In this document: one piece after another, positions 8,211 through 16,838 of the stretch
Numbering within the stretch: the first letter of the stretch is position 1
Layout of the letters: each line of letters opens with the position of its first letter
NCBI GenBank assembly: GCA_016699165.1
Contig: CP064963.1
Location: 3,286,001-3,350,000 of the forward strand
Origin: Candidatus Melainabacteria bacterium
GTDB taxonomy: Bacteria; Cyanobacteriota; Vampirovibrionia; Obscuribacterales; Obscuribacteraceae
Direction of reading: 5' to 3'
DNA length: 64,000 nucleotides
The notes under the pieces: generated by a model
Told to the model about the DNA's origin: nothing
What the model saw: the letters and a program-made list of their open reading frames with translations, nothing else
The model's database searches: none
Translations under genes and position numbers: made by a program

Positions 8211-8873
8211 ATGAAACTTTATTCCGTTCTTGCATCCTTACTAATTGTCTCTCTGACATCGCCTGCATTTGCAAATCCGCAAGCTTCAGCAGGTAATCCA
8301 GGCTCAACTGGACGCAAGTCTTTTCAAACAGCCAATCTCACAAGAGGCAATGCACTAAAAACGGCATCGCAAAGAATTCGTTTGCGCCAGGCCGGTTTTG
8401 GTAATGTGGCTCCACAAGTACCTGGTGGTGGCGGACGAAACGGTCTACCCAACACACGTCTTGATAGTTTCGTATTGAATTCTGGCGGAATGGCTGAAGC
8501 CATTTATGGCGATGAAGGATCTTCGGGACCTCCCCCTTACTTTGGCTTTGGCCAACAACACCGTATCGGTTCAGGTATTTATAGTCGCGGACTATCAACC
8601 GGGCACGCAAGTGTGATGCCATCAGCTTGGGGATTCGACGGAGAATTCAGTCATTCAGGCGGTTTCAATGGTGGTCAAGGCGCAAACTTTGCACCCAACT
8701 TGTATCTCGACGGAACTATGCGTGGAGATATGGAAGGCGACCCGGGCAAACTAGGTGGCGAAGACAAAGCGCATGAAGGGTTCCAAAATAACACTCCCGA
8801 AAATGGCGATTATGATGGTGAGCGTGGAGAAATAGACAATACTCCGGGCTCGGGTGGCTATCAAGGTCTTTAA
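8211..8873 (+). CDS. secreted Gly-rich protein, member B of a duplicated family
   Basis: From the ATG at 8211 (GAGAGGA ten bases upstream) the protein has 220 residues. It has a Sec signal (MKLYSVLASLLIVSLTSPAFA) and a basic segment rich in Arg. A conserved core around residues 75-125 contains GLPNTRLDSFVLNSGG, AIYGDEGSSGPPPY and SGIYSRGL. A Gly/Asp/Asn-rich tail ends the protein. The core recurs nearly unchanged in the frameshifted gene at 45944-46404, which shows that this stretch is the conserved part of a family. I know no family with it. It is the last gene of the secreted-protein operon before ridA. Confidence 0.78.
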   Translation: MKLYSVLASLLIVSLTSPAFANPQASAGNPGSTGRKSFQTANLTRGNALKTASQRIRLRQAGFGNVAPQVPGGGGRNGLPNTRLDSFVLNSGGMAEAIYGDEGSSGPPPYFGFGQQHRIGSGIYSRGLSTGHASVMPSAWGFDGEFSHSGGFNGGQGANFAPNLYLDGTMRGDMEGDPGKLGGEDKAHEGFQNNTPENGDYDGERGEIDNTPGSGGYQGL

Positions 8874-8941
8874 GTCTCTATATCTTGCCTGTAGACTATT
8901 TGGATTTACTAGCGATTCCAAATAGAACAAGTGAGAGTGAA

Positions 8942-9322
8942 ATGGCGCCCGAAATTATTTTTACAGAAGATGCCCCAAAAGCAATTGGACCTTACAGTCA
9001 GGCTGTAAAAGCCAATGGTGTGGTTTATATTTCTGGTCAAATTCCAATCGATCCAAAAACGAGCGAGCTTGTTAAAAGTGGAATTGAAGACGAAGTGCGT
9101 CAAGTGATGAAAAATCTCAGTGCCATTATTGAGAAATCTGGTTCAAGTATTAATAAGGTTCTTAAATGCAATATCTACTTGAAAGACATGAATGATTTCG
9201 ACGTGGTAAACAAAGTATATGGCGAATATTTTACACAGCACAAACCAGCTAGAGCCTGTGTACAAGTGGCGCGACTCCCCAAAGATGTGAGTGTGGAGAT
9301 AGACGCAGTCTGTATATGTTAG
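8942..9322 (+). CDS. ridA: RidA family enamine/imine deaminase
   Basis: A 126-residue RidA (YjgF/YER057c/UK114) protein that hydrolyses reactive 2-aminoacrylate and related enamines released by PLP enzymes. Family landmarks: APKAIGPYSQAVKANG, VYISGQIPIDP, a central VMKNLSAIIEKSG, and the end RACVQVARLPKDVSVEIDAV. The conserved Arg of the substrate pocket is in PARACVQV. The ATG at 8942 matches the usual family start; an upstream in-frame GTG/ATG-type extension is not conserved. The stop overlaps the prepilin-peptidase start by 7 bp. Confidence 0.95.
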   Translation: MAPEIIFTEDAPKAIGPYSQAVKANGVVYISGQIPIDPKTSELVKSGIEDEVRQVMKNLSAIIEKSGSSINKVLKCNIYLKDMNDFDVVNKVYGEYFTQHKPARACVQVARLPKDVSVEIDAVCIC

Positions 9323-9864
9323 GACTTGATTTTAATCAGATTGCGATACTACTGATAGTGACAGTAGCTGCTGCTATCGATTTTAAAACCAAAAAACTTT
9401 TGAATGTAATTACTTTTCCCTCTGCAGGGCTGGGCATTATCTCAAATGCCATCACAGGCGGATTGTCTGCTTGCTTGTGGTCAATTTTTGCCTGTTTTTT
9501 AGGCGCAATCATAATGGTTTATCCTCATCCAAAAGACAAACTAGGATTTGGCGATGCAAAAATGATGGCAGCCATTGGAGCCTTTCTTGGTCCAGTTGGT
9601 CTGCTTGTGACCATTTTGTACTTTTCTATTTTCTATGGAATAGTCTCAGTCTGGCGTGTTGCAAGCGTCATGCCATGGAAACAATTATTCAATATATTTT
9701 TTAAGTATGGTGGCAATGTCGCTGTTATTAAAAATGACATCGACACAGAGCGCATCTTAACCATGATGAAATCAACGATTGCACTTGGTCCACTTATTGC
9801 TCTTGGTACTTACTGCTCTGTTTTCTTTCAGAAGCAAACGCTTTCATTCTTGGGCTTCCACTAA
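9316..9864 (+). CDS. cpaA: type IV/Tad prepilin peptidase (CpaA/TadV, A24 family)
   Basis: A 182-residue polytopic membrane aspartyl peptidase that cuts the leader from Flp pilin. Both catalytic aspartates are visible: Asp22 in AAIDFKTKKLLN and Asp80 in the GFGDAKMMAAIGAFLG motif. Five or so membrane helices surround them. It lacks the N-methylation domain of PilD, as expected for the short CpaA/TadV type. It overlaps ridA by 7 bp and runs convergently into the DUF192 gene (21-bp overlap). It is the only Tad gene on the plus strand, facing the rest of the pilus locus. Confidence 0.92.
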   Translation: MLGLDFNQIAILLIVTVAAAIDFKTKKLLNVITFPSAGLGIISNAITGGLSACLWSIFACFLGAIIMVYPHPKDKLGFGDAKMMAAIGAFLGPVGLLVTILYFSIFYGIVSVWRVASVMPWKQLFNIFFKYGGNVAVIKNDIDTERILTMMKSTIALGPLIALGTYCSVFFQKQTLSFLGFH

Positions 9865-10224
9865 AAACTTATCGCCCACATCAATCTGTAAATCTTCGAT
9901 GGTGCCTGCCTTTAGCTCAAGCACAGAAGTGGCGCCTTTAAATTGGACCAAAAGTTTTCCTGGTGGAATATTTGATTCGGTTCCTACAACAATTAATTGG
10001 TCGTCAAAAAAAATAGCGTCGATTGCATAAGTCATACCAATCATATGAATGGCTCCGCACGGCTTGATGTACAATCCCTGATCGCGAGCCAATTGGCTAG
10101 TGCCAAGCAAGCCTTTTAAGCGCGTTAAAAAAGTGGTGGCAGGTTTTACTTGTCCTGCTACCAGAACATTTTTGGTTTGGTTGAATGCGCGCAAAATCGT
10201 CTTTGAATTTGGCTTTGCGCCCAA
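9844..10224 (-). CDS. DUF192 family protein
   Basis: A 126-residue protein of the DUF192 family. Recognisable pieces are the N-terminal VLVAGQVKPATTFLTRLKGLLG, split as VLVAGQVKPATT and RLKGLLG, the central GLYIKPCGAIHMIGM and the end LELKAGTIEDLQIDVGD. The start is a TTG two bases after the tadC stop, so it is probably translated with the pilus operon. Family function is unknown; homologues are often envelope-linked, but there is no signal peptide here. Its 3' end overlaps the prepilin peptidase gene by 21 bp in convergent orientation. Confidence 0.85.
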   Translation of the reverse strand: MGAKPNSKTILRAFNQTKNVLVAGQVKPATTFLTRLKGLLGTSQLARDQGLYIKPCGAIHMIGMTYAIDAIFFDDQLIVVGTESNIPPGKLLVQFKGATSVLELKAGTIEDLQIDVGDKFLVEAQE

Positions 10225-10226
10225 AT

Positions 10227-11153
10227 TTATTTAATACCCTGCATGATAGGACCAATCGCCGTAACGATGGTGACAACGGCAGGACCAAGCATAGGAGCTA
10301 AGATCAAAGGCATGATGAAAATCATGATTACAGGTACCATCTTAACTGGAACCTTACCGGCTTCTTCTTCTTTCTTTCTCTTCAAGCGGTCACGTAGAGC
10401 TTCAGCTTGTTGTTGCAAAGGATAGCTTATGTCCGAACCCTTTTGTTCTGCAGCAATTAGAGCAGACGCCATGTTGATTAATTCATCAACGCCGCATCGC
10501 TCTCCCATCTCACGCAATGCGTACGGAACTGATTTAGCGAATACTTTTACGTCGTTGATTAACTGTCTCAACTCAACTGCCAGAATCGGGCATGAATCTT
10601 CTGTTTCTTTTGATACTTTGTCGATAGACATGAGCAAACCAAGACCGGCTTGAGCACATACAAGCATCAAGTCGATTACGACTGGTAGTTCTCTCAAAAT
10701 GTCTGATTGACGTTTTTTGGCGCGACCAGCAAGAAAGAAGTTAGGAATCAACCAGGCAAGAACTGCAGCAGGAAGTGAAAGTACAAGGTTGATTGGGTTA
10801 GTGGTACCAGCTAGAAATCCCAGACCTAGAACCAATCCGCAAAGCATAGACCTGATACCCATATATATGGCTAAGTGGTCGGGAGTTCGATAATTGGCTT
10901 GAATTAGAAGTTCGACTGTACGCTTGTCTGCAACTGCAGGCATAACGCTCAAAACCAGTTCGCCAATTGTCTTACAAAGTGCAAGTAATGCAGAGTCTTT
11001 TGGTTTTTCTGCAGCTGTTTCTTCAGATTCCTTCTTGGGTTTGACGCGGACTGCGTAAGAGTCGACGTAGATGCCGAGCACTGGTCTCAAGATCAAGAGC
11101 CCAGCTCCCAAGCAAACAGCAAATGTCAAAATTGCAATTACCGTGTTACTCAT
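10227..11153 (-). CDS. tadC: Tad pilus inner-membrane platform protein TadC
   Basis: A 308-residue GspF/T2SSF-domain protein. It has an N-terminal membrane helix (TVIAILTFAVCLGAGLLIL), a charged linker, a pair of helices near residues 100-145, a cytoplasmic GspF domain with LPVVIDLMLVCAQAGLGL and GSDISYPLQQQAEALRDRL, and a final hydrophobic segment. With TadB it forms the membrane platform on which the CpaF ATPase assembles Flp pilin. The gene starts 7 bp after the tadB stop, in one operon. Confidence 0.92.
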   Translation of the reverse strand: MSNTVIAILTFAVCLGAGLLILRPVLGIYVDSYAVRVKPKKESEETAAEKPKDSALLALCKTIGELVLSVMPAVADKRTVELLIQANYRTPDHLAIYMGIRSMLCGLVLGLGFLAGTTNPINLVLSLPAAVLAWLIPNFFLAGRAKKRQSDILRELPVVIDLMLVCAQAGLGLLMSIDKVSKETEDSCPILAVELRQLINDVKVFAKSVPYALREMGERCGVDELINMASALIAAEQKGSDISYPLQQQAEALRDRLKRKKEEEAGKVPVKMVPVIMIFIMPLILAPMLGPAVVTIVTAIGPIMQGIK

Positions 11154-11160
11154 TTGCCGC

Positions 11161-12096
11161 CTATACCTCGAACGTCGTCATTTTCATTAGAATCCAGAAT
11201 CCTAGAGCTTCCCAGAGGATAAGCATAATCAGAACAATTCTAGCGATAGGATTGTTCAAGAATGGAATGATGTATCCCGGAGTGGCGCAATAGGTTATGA
11301 GGGTGATGCCATAAGGCAAGCATCCAATAAACATAGCGGTAGCTTTACCTTGTGAGGTCAACGCCGCCAAAAAGTCTCTTAGTTTGAATCGTTCACGAAT
11401 AGCAGCAGCGATAACTGATACCACGTCTGCCAAGTTCCCCCCTACGTCCTGACTGATGAATACAGCCTGGGTCAGTAGTTTGAAGTCGGGTGCCTTGATT
11501 CTGGTGCTCATTTCTTTTAGAGTGTCACGAAACGGTTTGCCGAGCTGGAGCGATACTAGACCGCGCTTAAACTCGCTGCGAATCGGATCGGGAGATACTT
11601 CAGAAATAACTTTGAAACATTCAAGTACCGGAGAACCGGCTCTCAGTGCAGATACCATTGTTTCTAAAACTTGCGGCAATTGCTCAGTCATTTTCGCCTG
11701 ACGCATTTTCGCCACTTGGTTTAGATAGAAGATAAATCCTGCAGCTCCAGCTGGAATGCCGAGAATGAATCCGACTGGCACCAGTTCTGGTACCATGAAA
11801 AACATTCCCACGCCGCCAATGACGCCACCGCCGATGGAGACCATAATCCAGTTTTGCTTCATCTGGTCATATTGGGCTTCCATGCCCGCCATGCCGAGGA
11901 TGCGAGCAAGGTAACCTTCGCGCTTAGTTACGAAGATATCTTCGTTGCCAGCGTTTTTTTCCAGGAATTTATCCTGCATTCTCTTGCGATGCCTATCCAG
12001 GCGAGTGAGCTCATCGGCGTGTCCGCCTTTGAGCGCTGCCATCCCCAGTAGACCAATAATGGTCACTGTGGCGAAAATGATTACTGAGACATCCAT
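11161..12096 (-). CDS. tadB: Tad pilus inner-membrane platform protein TadB
   Basis: A 311-residue GspF-domain membrane protein. It has an N-terminal helix, a charged cytoplasmic stretch, two helices near residues 85-130, the GspF core with LPQVLETMVSALRAGSPVLE and RIKAPDFKLLTQAVFISQ, and two C-terminal helices. TadB and TadC are paired platform proteins of Tad systems. It lies between the cpaF ATPase gene (47 bp upstream) and tadC (7 bp downstream), the standard order. Confidence 0.92.
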   Translation of the reverse strand: MDVSVIIFATVTIIGLLGMAALKGGHADELTRLDRHRKRMQDKFLEKNAGNEDIFVTKREGYLARILGMAGMEAQYDQMKQNWIMVSIGGGVIGGVGMFFMVPELVPVGFILGIPAGAAGFIFYLNQVAKMRQAKMTEQLPQVLETMVSALRAGSPVLECFKVISEVSPDPIRSEFKRGLVSLQLGKPFRDTLKEMSTRIKAPDFKLLTQAVFISQDVGGNLADVVSVIAAAIRERFKLRDFLAALTSQGKATAMFIGCLPYGITLITYCATPGYIIPFLNNPIARIVLIMLILWEALGFWILMKMTTFEV

Positions 12097-12143
12097 CTAA
12101 CTGCCCCTCTTAAGAACGTTCAAAGCCCTAACTCTCAAGACTC

Positions 12144-13790
12144 TTATCTCAACCAATCGAGTTTGAATGGTACCGCTTCTTGCTCCAATTTCTCAAGGAA
12201 CTTAGGTGGCAAGCCGGATCCAACGTGTTTACACTTGAAGAATCCTCTAGGGTCGCGACCTTCACGCTCTAAGTTGAAGAGTGTGGAGATAGCGATCGTT
12301 TCACCTTCCATCCCGTTGATTTCAGCAATCTCGGTAACTCTTCTAGTACCATCTTCCAGACGTCGAATCTGAATGATGACCTGAATAGCGGAGGCGATTA
12401 GTTCGCGAGCGGCTTTCTGAGGCATTTCCGTACCGGACATCAAGATCATGTTCTCTAGACGCTTGGTACAGTCTCTTGGATTGTTGGCGTGAATTGTGGT
12501 CATTGATCCATCGTGACCTGTGTTCATAGCCTGCAACATGTCGAATGCTTCTTCACCACGACACTCCCCAAGGATGATTCGGTCGGGTCGCATACGAAGT
12601 GTGTTGATAACAAGCATGCGCTGAGTGATTTGTCCTCGACCTTCCGTGTTGGGCGGTCTAGTTTCCATTCGGACCCAGTGCTCGTGTTGTAAACGAAGTT
12701 CAGCAGCATCCTCGATGGTGATGATGCGTTCGCGCGGGTTGATGTGCGCGGACAAAGCGTTTAGAAGTGTCGTTTTACCAGAACCTGTACCACCAGAGAT
12801 AATGGTGTTAATTCTGCCTTTAACGCAAGCCTTCATAACTTCAGCCATCTGAATAGACATAGAGCCTTTTTCAGCCAACTGACCTAGTGACAAAATTGAT
12901 GTACCGAAACATCGGATTGTTACTGTTGGTCCGTCGATTGTGACTGGTGGAATGGTGGCATTAACACGTGAGCCGTTTGGAAGACGGGCATCCACCATGG
13001 GTGAGTTATCGTCAAGTCTTCTTCCTAGAGGTTGAATAATCTTGTCGATTGTTTGTCTCAGGTGTCTGTCGTTTTCAAAAGCAACGTTTGTTTTTTCAAG
13101 ACGACCATGACGTTCTACATATACTGAAGCAACACCGTTGACGCAAATGTCACCGACGGATGGGTCACGAAGAAGTGGTCCAAGTGGTCCAAACCCGAAT
13201 ACTTCATCAAGAACGTTCTGAAGCAAAATACCCTTTTCCATCATGGTTAGAGGAGCAGGGTCGGAGTTTACGATTTCTCTGATACGAGCACGTACTTGTG
13301 CTTGTGTGTCTTCTGAAATATTGGTCAAGCGAGAAGTATCAAGTTCTCGTCTGAGCTGGTCGATAATGAATTTTTCGCGCTCGCGAATCAGTTGCTGGTT
13401 AGCTGAAAACTTGCCGCTGTCGCCGCTTGCATCTTCACCGCCACCACCTTCTCCGCCATGATAGCCGCCGTATTCATCTTTAGAGTCGACTCGTTCAAAA
13501 TCTGAACGTGACGGACCTTCTGATGCTGGCATTGTGCCACCAGGACCGCGTTGTCCACCGACACCAGTCTGTGGAGCGCCTCCGCCTGGACGAGCAACGC
13601 CTGATTGACCGGGAGCGGGACCGCCACCTGGTCTTGCGCCGCCTACACCTGCACCTTGCTGAGGAGCAGCTACGCCAGCCGCTTTAGGCTGAGCTGGAAC
13701 TACTTCTGCCGCTTGTCTTTGCCTGACCAGTTGTCCCATTAGGGAAGAACTTGGCCGGGCTGGTAGATTGTCTTTTTTATCGTCGGACAT
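12144..13790 (-). CDS. cpaF: Tad pilus assembly ATPase CpaF/TadA
   Basis: A 548-residue secretion ATPase that powers Flp pilus assembly. After about 130 residues of Gly/Pro/Ala-rich low-complexity sequence comes the N-terminal domain (LIREREKFIIDQLRRELD) and the RecA-like domain. This has Walker A GGTGSGKTT, an Asp box TIEDAAELRL, Walker B RPDRIILGECRGEEA and the His box GSMTTIHANNPRD. The long disordered leader is unusual, since most CpaF proteins have a short N-terminus. It may have expanded in this lineage or may bind a partner. Position and spacing fit one operon with cpaE upstream and tadB downstream. Confidence 0.95.
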   Translation of the reverse strand: MSDDKKDNLPARPSSSLMGQLVRQRQAAEVVPAQPKAAGVAAPQQGAGVGGARPGGGPAPGQSGVARPGGGAPQTGVGGQRGPGGTMPASEGPSRSDFERVDSKDEYGGYHGGEGGGGEDASGDSGKFSANQQLIREREKFIIDQLRRELDTSRLTNISEDTQAQVRARIREIVNSDPAPLTMMEKGILLQNVLDEVFGFGPLGPLLRDPSVGDICVNGVASVYVERHGRLEKTNVAFENDRHLRQTIDKIIQPLGRRLDDNSPMVDARLPNGSRVNATIPPVTIDGPTVTIRCFGTSILSLGQLAEKGSMSIQMAEVMKACVKGRINTIISGGTGSGKTTLLNALSAHINPRERIITIEDAAELRLQHEHWVRMETRPPNTEGRGQITQRMLVINTLRMRPDRIILGECRGEEAFDMLQAMNTGHDGSMTTIHANNPRDCTKRLENMILMSGTEMPQKAARELIASAIQVIIQIRRLEDGTRRVTEIAEINGMEGETIAISTLFNLEREGRDPRGFFKCKHVGSGLPPKFLEKLEQEAVPFKLDWLR

Positions 13791-13836
13791 TTAAGGCTCA
13801 ACTCCTTTGATATGTCGCTAGATTCACTGTAAAGCG

Positions 13837-15021
13837 CTAGCCTTTCTTGCCACCAAACATTGCAGGAAGATTGAACATGCCTTTCTTGTCTTTGGTTTCA
13901 GTAAGGAGAAGCTGTTCGCCGCCTGCCAGTCTTCGAGCGAGGGAATCTAACGACTTACCAAAAGCTGTATGGCCGGGGGCGATTTGACCCTGGTTGTTCA
14001 CCCATTTAGCTGTCTTGGTATCGTTTGGAATTTCGTGGAATACTGGGTAATTCAGGTTGGCGCGACATTCTGAAAGAACGTCTTGCGGCAACCATTCAGA
14101 TTTATTTACGGTAAGTAAAAGTTTTTCCTGGTTATAGTGAGCTTTGAAAGTATCCAGGCACTTTCTAGCGTTCAAGATTGCTGCCCAGTTGTACTCTGTG
14201 ATGACCAGCACATGATCGGCTAAGTCGAGAGTAGCAATGGCGCGTTCGTCGAGCAAGTTCTTCGGCAGGTCGACTACCGTATAACGGAATTCTTGCTTGG
14301 CTGTATAAAGAATCTCTTGAACCTGCGCAGCATAAATGTCGCCGATGTCTTCAAGCTCGGGCGGTGCTGCAAGGATGCTCAGTTTATCGTCGTAACGTGT
14401 CATCAAGTTACGCAGATAAGTGGCGTCGAAGTTTGTGTGTGAAAAGTCGATCGTACTTAAACTGAATGAAGGCTCCAGGTTGAGATAGTGCGACACCATT
14501 CCGAATTGGAGATCCAAGTCGATAATACAAGTCTCGCCGTATTTACCCAGATAGCCGCCGAGGTTGGTCACCAATGTGGTGGCACCGATACCGCCGGTGG
14601 GGCTAAAGATGCCGATAACTTTACCGGCTGCTGTCGATACTGATTCCGACTGGTGCTTGAGTTGAATACTCTGCACAGCAGCTGGAAGGTCAGTTCTCCA
14701 ACGTTCTGCATCGAGGAAATCCGATGCCCCAAGTCGATACGCAGTACGTATCAACTCAGGGTCCGGAACTTCGTAGCTTACAAAGAAATAGATTTGGGGG
14801 AATGTTTCCCTCAATTCTGCTAGTAGCGACAATCCACGAACTGGAGCTGGACTGAGTTCAATCCATACCAACTTGGGATGCAAGCTTCCTATCTGTTCTC
14901 TGGCCATAGAGCCAGATACAGTGCTGACCAGCGCTAACGATGGTTGACTGTGAATTAAGTCTTCAATTGTTTGACGCTTGTCTAAACCGGCATCACAAAC
15001 TAGAAGTGTAGTTAGTTTCAT
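13837..15021 (-). CDS. cpaE: Tad pilus localisation ATPase-like protein CpaE/TadZ
   Basis: A 394-residue protein with an N-terminal receiver-like domain (about 1-125) and a C-terminal MinD/ParA-like domain. I chose the ATG at 15021 because it begins the receiver beta strand (MKLTTLLVCDAG); the longer GTG frame adds a non-conserved stretch. The ParA motif reads FSPTGGIGATTL: the Walker A lysines of active ParA proteins are replaced by Thr and Ala, as in many TadZ proteins that bind but hydrolyse nucleotide poorly. IIDLDLQFGMVSHYL follows. TadZ directs the pilus machine to a cell pole or site. It stands between cpaB and cpaF. Confidence 0.92.
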   Translation of the reverse strand: MKLTTLLVCDAGLDKRQTIEDLIHSQPSLALVSTVSGSMAREQIGSLHPKLVWIELSPAPVRGLSLLAELRETFPQIYFFVSYEVPDPELIRTAYRLGASDFLDAERWRTDLPAAVQSIQLKHQSESVSTAAGKVIGIFSPTGGIGATTLVTNLGGYLGKYGETCIIDLDLQFGMVSHYLNLEPSFSLSTIDFSHTNFDATYLRNLMTRYDDKLSILAAPPELEDIGDIYAAQVQEILYTAKQEFRYTVVDLPKNLLDERAIATLDLADHVLVITEYNWAAILNARKCLDTFKAHYNQEKLLLTVNKSEWLPQDVLSECRANLNYPVFHEIPNDTKTAKWVNNQGQIAPGHTAFGKSLDSLARRLAGGEQLLLTETKDKKGMFNLPAMFGGKKG

Positions 15022-15089
15022 AACCTTTGCTATCTCTCCCTTTCGCCGACAGCCTAATATGGTTGTACCCACATTAGATATGTGTTCTA

Positions 15090-16064
15090 TTAGTTTTTAG
15101 GAACTGAAAGAACATCCTTTTTACTACCAGACCAGATTTCTATTTCATGTAACGGAGGCGGTGGTGATTCTGCTGAACCCATCTCGCCAGGTGCGCCACC
15201 ACCACCCGGTAGAGGCGGTAAATCGCCATCCGGAGCGCCAGGAACTGGCGGTGGGGGTAGTGCGGACGGTGGAGGCAATGAAGCCAAGTCGTCGGCATTC
15301 TTGTCTGGCGGTTTCGCAAACAAAGAAATAACGTCAACTGTAGCCACCGGTGTATGATCTTTCTCGTTGCGGAGAGTCAAATATAGTTTGGAAGCGGAAA
15401 TCGCTTTCATCAATTTGGCTGCATCTTCTGGAGAAGTCAATACAGTCACCGAGTTAGCCGGAGTGGAGGCGGTACCGCCTGGTTGCTTTTGGTACATTTG
15501 ACCAACAGCAATCACTTCTACGTCGGAGAGAACTGGTGCGACTTTAGTTTCAGCACCCGAACCAACCATAGCGTAGATGTCTACTCGACTTTCAGGGGTC
15601 ACGAATCCAGAGACACCAGAATTGGTGTCGATTGCAAATGTGATGGCGCGCATGCCTTCACGCAATCTGGATTCAAAACCGAGGGAAATGCCTTGAGGAG
15701 CTAAGTCGTGTTGTGACACGATTTGTCCTTGAGCGATCCCGTATTTTGCAACACGACCGGCAGCCAGTGAAGCGGAAGTAAGAGCGTCCATTGGAATTTT
15801 GGATTGCTCAACTTCTTTTTCTTCCAGGGCGTCGGAAGGTATCGTTTGGCCTTCAGAAATGTCTTTTACTGCGTAAACGACTTTTCCTTTAGCTTGTAGT
15901 TTGGCTTCTAAGTCTTTCTTCTTTTCAGCCAATTCTTGTTCTTGCGAAGTCATCTTGCCGGTCACCATCATAGTGACGAGCACCGCCAGACCAATGATGA
16001 TCAAGAGCATCAATGCTGGAGGCATTCGTGACAGTTGTAAGAACAATGCTCGTAATGGATTCAT
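15090..16064 (-). CDS. cpaB: Tad pilus protein CpaB/RcpC (SAF domain)
   Basis: A 324-residue protein with one N-terminal membrane helix (ALMLLIIIGLAVLVTMMV) and a coiled linker. The SAF domain (about 60-125) contains VYAVKDISEGQTIPSDALEE in part, and AAGRVAKYGIAQGQIV. The RcpC/CpaB core follows with GMRAITFAIDTNSGVSGFV, PESRVDIYAMV and VTVLTSPEDAAKLMKAI. The tail is Pro-rich (about 265-310). CpaB acts in the periplasm and is thought to bind the cell wall and the secretin. No secretin gene is adjacent here. First gene of the cpaB-cpaE-cpaF-tadB-tadC set. Confidence 0.92.
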   Translation of the reverse strand: MNPLRALFLQLSRMPPALMLLIIIGLAVLVTMMVTGKMTSQEQELAEKKKDLEAKLQAKGKVVYAVKDISEGQTIPSDALEEKEVEQSKIPMDALTSASLAAGRVAKYGIAQGQIVSQHDLAPQGISLGFESRLREGMRAITFAIDTNSGVSGFVTPESRVDIYAMVGSGAETKVAPVLSDVEVIAVGQMYQKQPGGTASTPANSVTVLTSPEDAAKLMKAISASKLYLTLRNEKDHTPVATVDVISLFAKPPDKNADDLASLPPPSALPPPPVPGAPDGDLPPLPGGGGAPGEMGSAESPPPPLHEIEIWSGSKKDVLSVPKN

Positions 16065-16625
16065 TACGCTTCCCCCTTCTTTCTAAGTGAGAAAGATTAA
16101 CCATTTACTATTAACGCACATCGGCGATACAAGGACAACAGCATCGCCTCTTCACGCCCAGAGTGTTTGTACCCTAGAACGCGAATTCCCACACGCTTGC
16201 AAGATTCTACAGGGTTAAACTAGGCTTGATATCTGTGCGTGGGCGCTTGATTACGTGTGCAAAGCGGCATGGTTTATACCTTTATAGATTGTCGAAAGTG
16301 GCATTGCTTGAACATGTCATGACTTGCTTTTGCGTCGTCTTCTCGATTGAAACCGGCATGAATACTGAGTTTTGAGCAATGGTTCCCGAACTTCTCATAT
16401 TTTTTTTCAGAGACCGATATTGCATTTCTTGGCAAGCCCGCAAACCCAGATAAATGAATGGTCGGCGGATAAATAAAATCCCGTTAATCTCTGTGGGCGG
16501 CCTTCTCTTTTCTTTACCTTGCTGCTTTTGGCAAAATTGCGGCAAATAAATTGACCCTACGCAAAGAAGGCAGGGAGTTAATCCCTGCCTTCTCAGATTT
16601 ATTTGTTTCGAACGCGTTGCTTGAA
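16065..16625. other. non-coding gap between flp and cpaB
   Basis: About 560 bp on the leader side of cpaB. It holds the flp terminator hairpin (16566-16592) near one end. An open frame at 16282-16545 on the minus strand has no family, no good ribosome site and biased composition, so I do not call it a gene. The cpaB operon promoter must lie here, but I could not pick a convincing one. Confidence 0.5.
16566..16592 (-). terminator. perfect 11-bp hairpin after flp
   Basis: GAAGGCAGGGA and its exact complement TCCCTGCCTTC flank a five-base loop, 34-60 bases past the flp stop. On the minus strand it is followed only by TTTGCG, so termination may be partial. It would let flp be made in excess over the machine genes downstream, and would also protect the flp transcript 3' end. 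Confidence 0.75.
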
Positions 16626-16838
16626 CTAAGAACCAGACGCTGAGGCGGCTGCTCCAGACAAGTTGTTCAGCTGTGTAACAACTGACGAAAACGCTTTCGA
16701 TATAGCTCCTGCCAATGCGCCTTGTGTGATGGCGAATACGACGGCTACCAAGATGGCAACGAAAGCTAGGATGGCACCATATTCTGTAATACCTTGTCCT
16801 GATTCGTCCTGGATAAATCTGTTGAGAGTGTCCCTCAT
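16626..16838 (-). CDS. flp: Flp family type IVb pilin
   Basis: A 70-residue pilin and the structural subunit of the Tad pilus. The ATG at 16838 is preceded by GAAGGAGG five bases upstream, a very strong ribosome site; an upstream in-frame ATG at 16853 would overlap that site and is rejected. The leader MRDTLNRFIQDESG ends in Gly, and cleavage there puts Glu at mature position 5 (QGITEYG), as needed for A24 peptidase cutting and assembly. One hydrophobic helix follows (ILAFVAILVAVVFAITQGAL), then a short Ser/Ala-rich tail. The gene lies alone, 560 bp ahead of cpaB. Confidence 0.95.
   Translation of the reverse strand: MRDTLNRFIQDESGQGITEYGAILAFVAILVAVVFAITQGALAGAISKAFSSVVTQLNNLSGAAASASGS

Noticed and set aside
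16282..16545. 87-codon frame between flp and cpaB
   Set aside because: No ribosome site, no family, low complexity; treated as non-coding.
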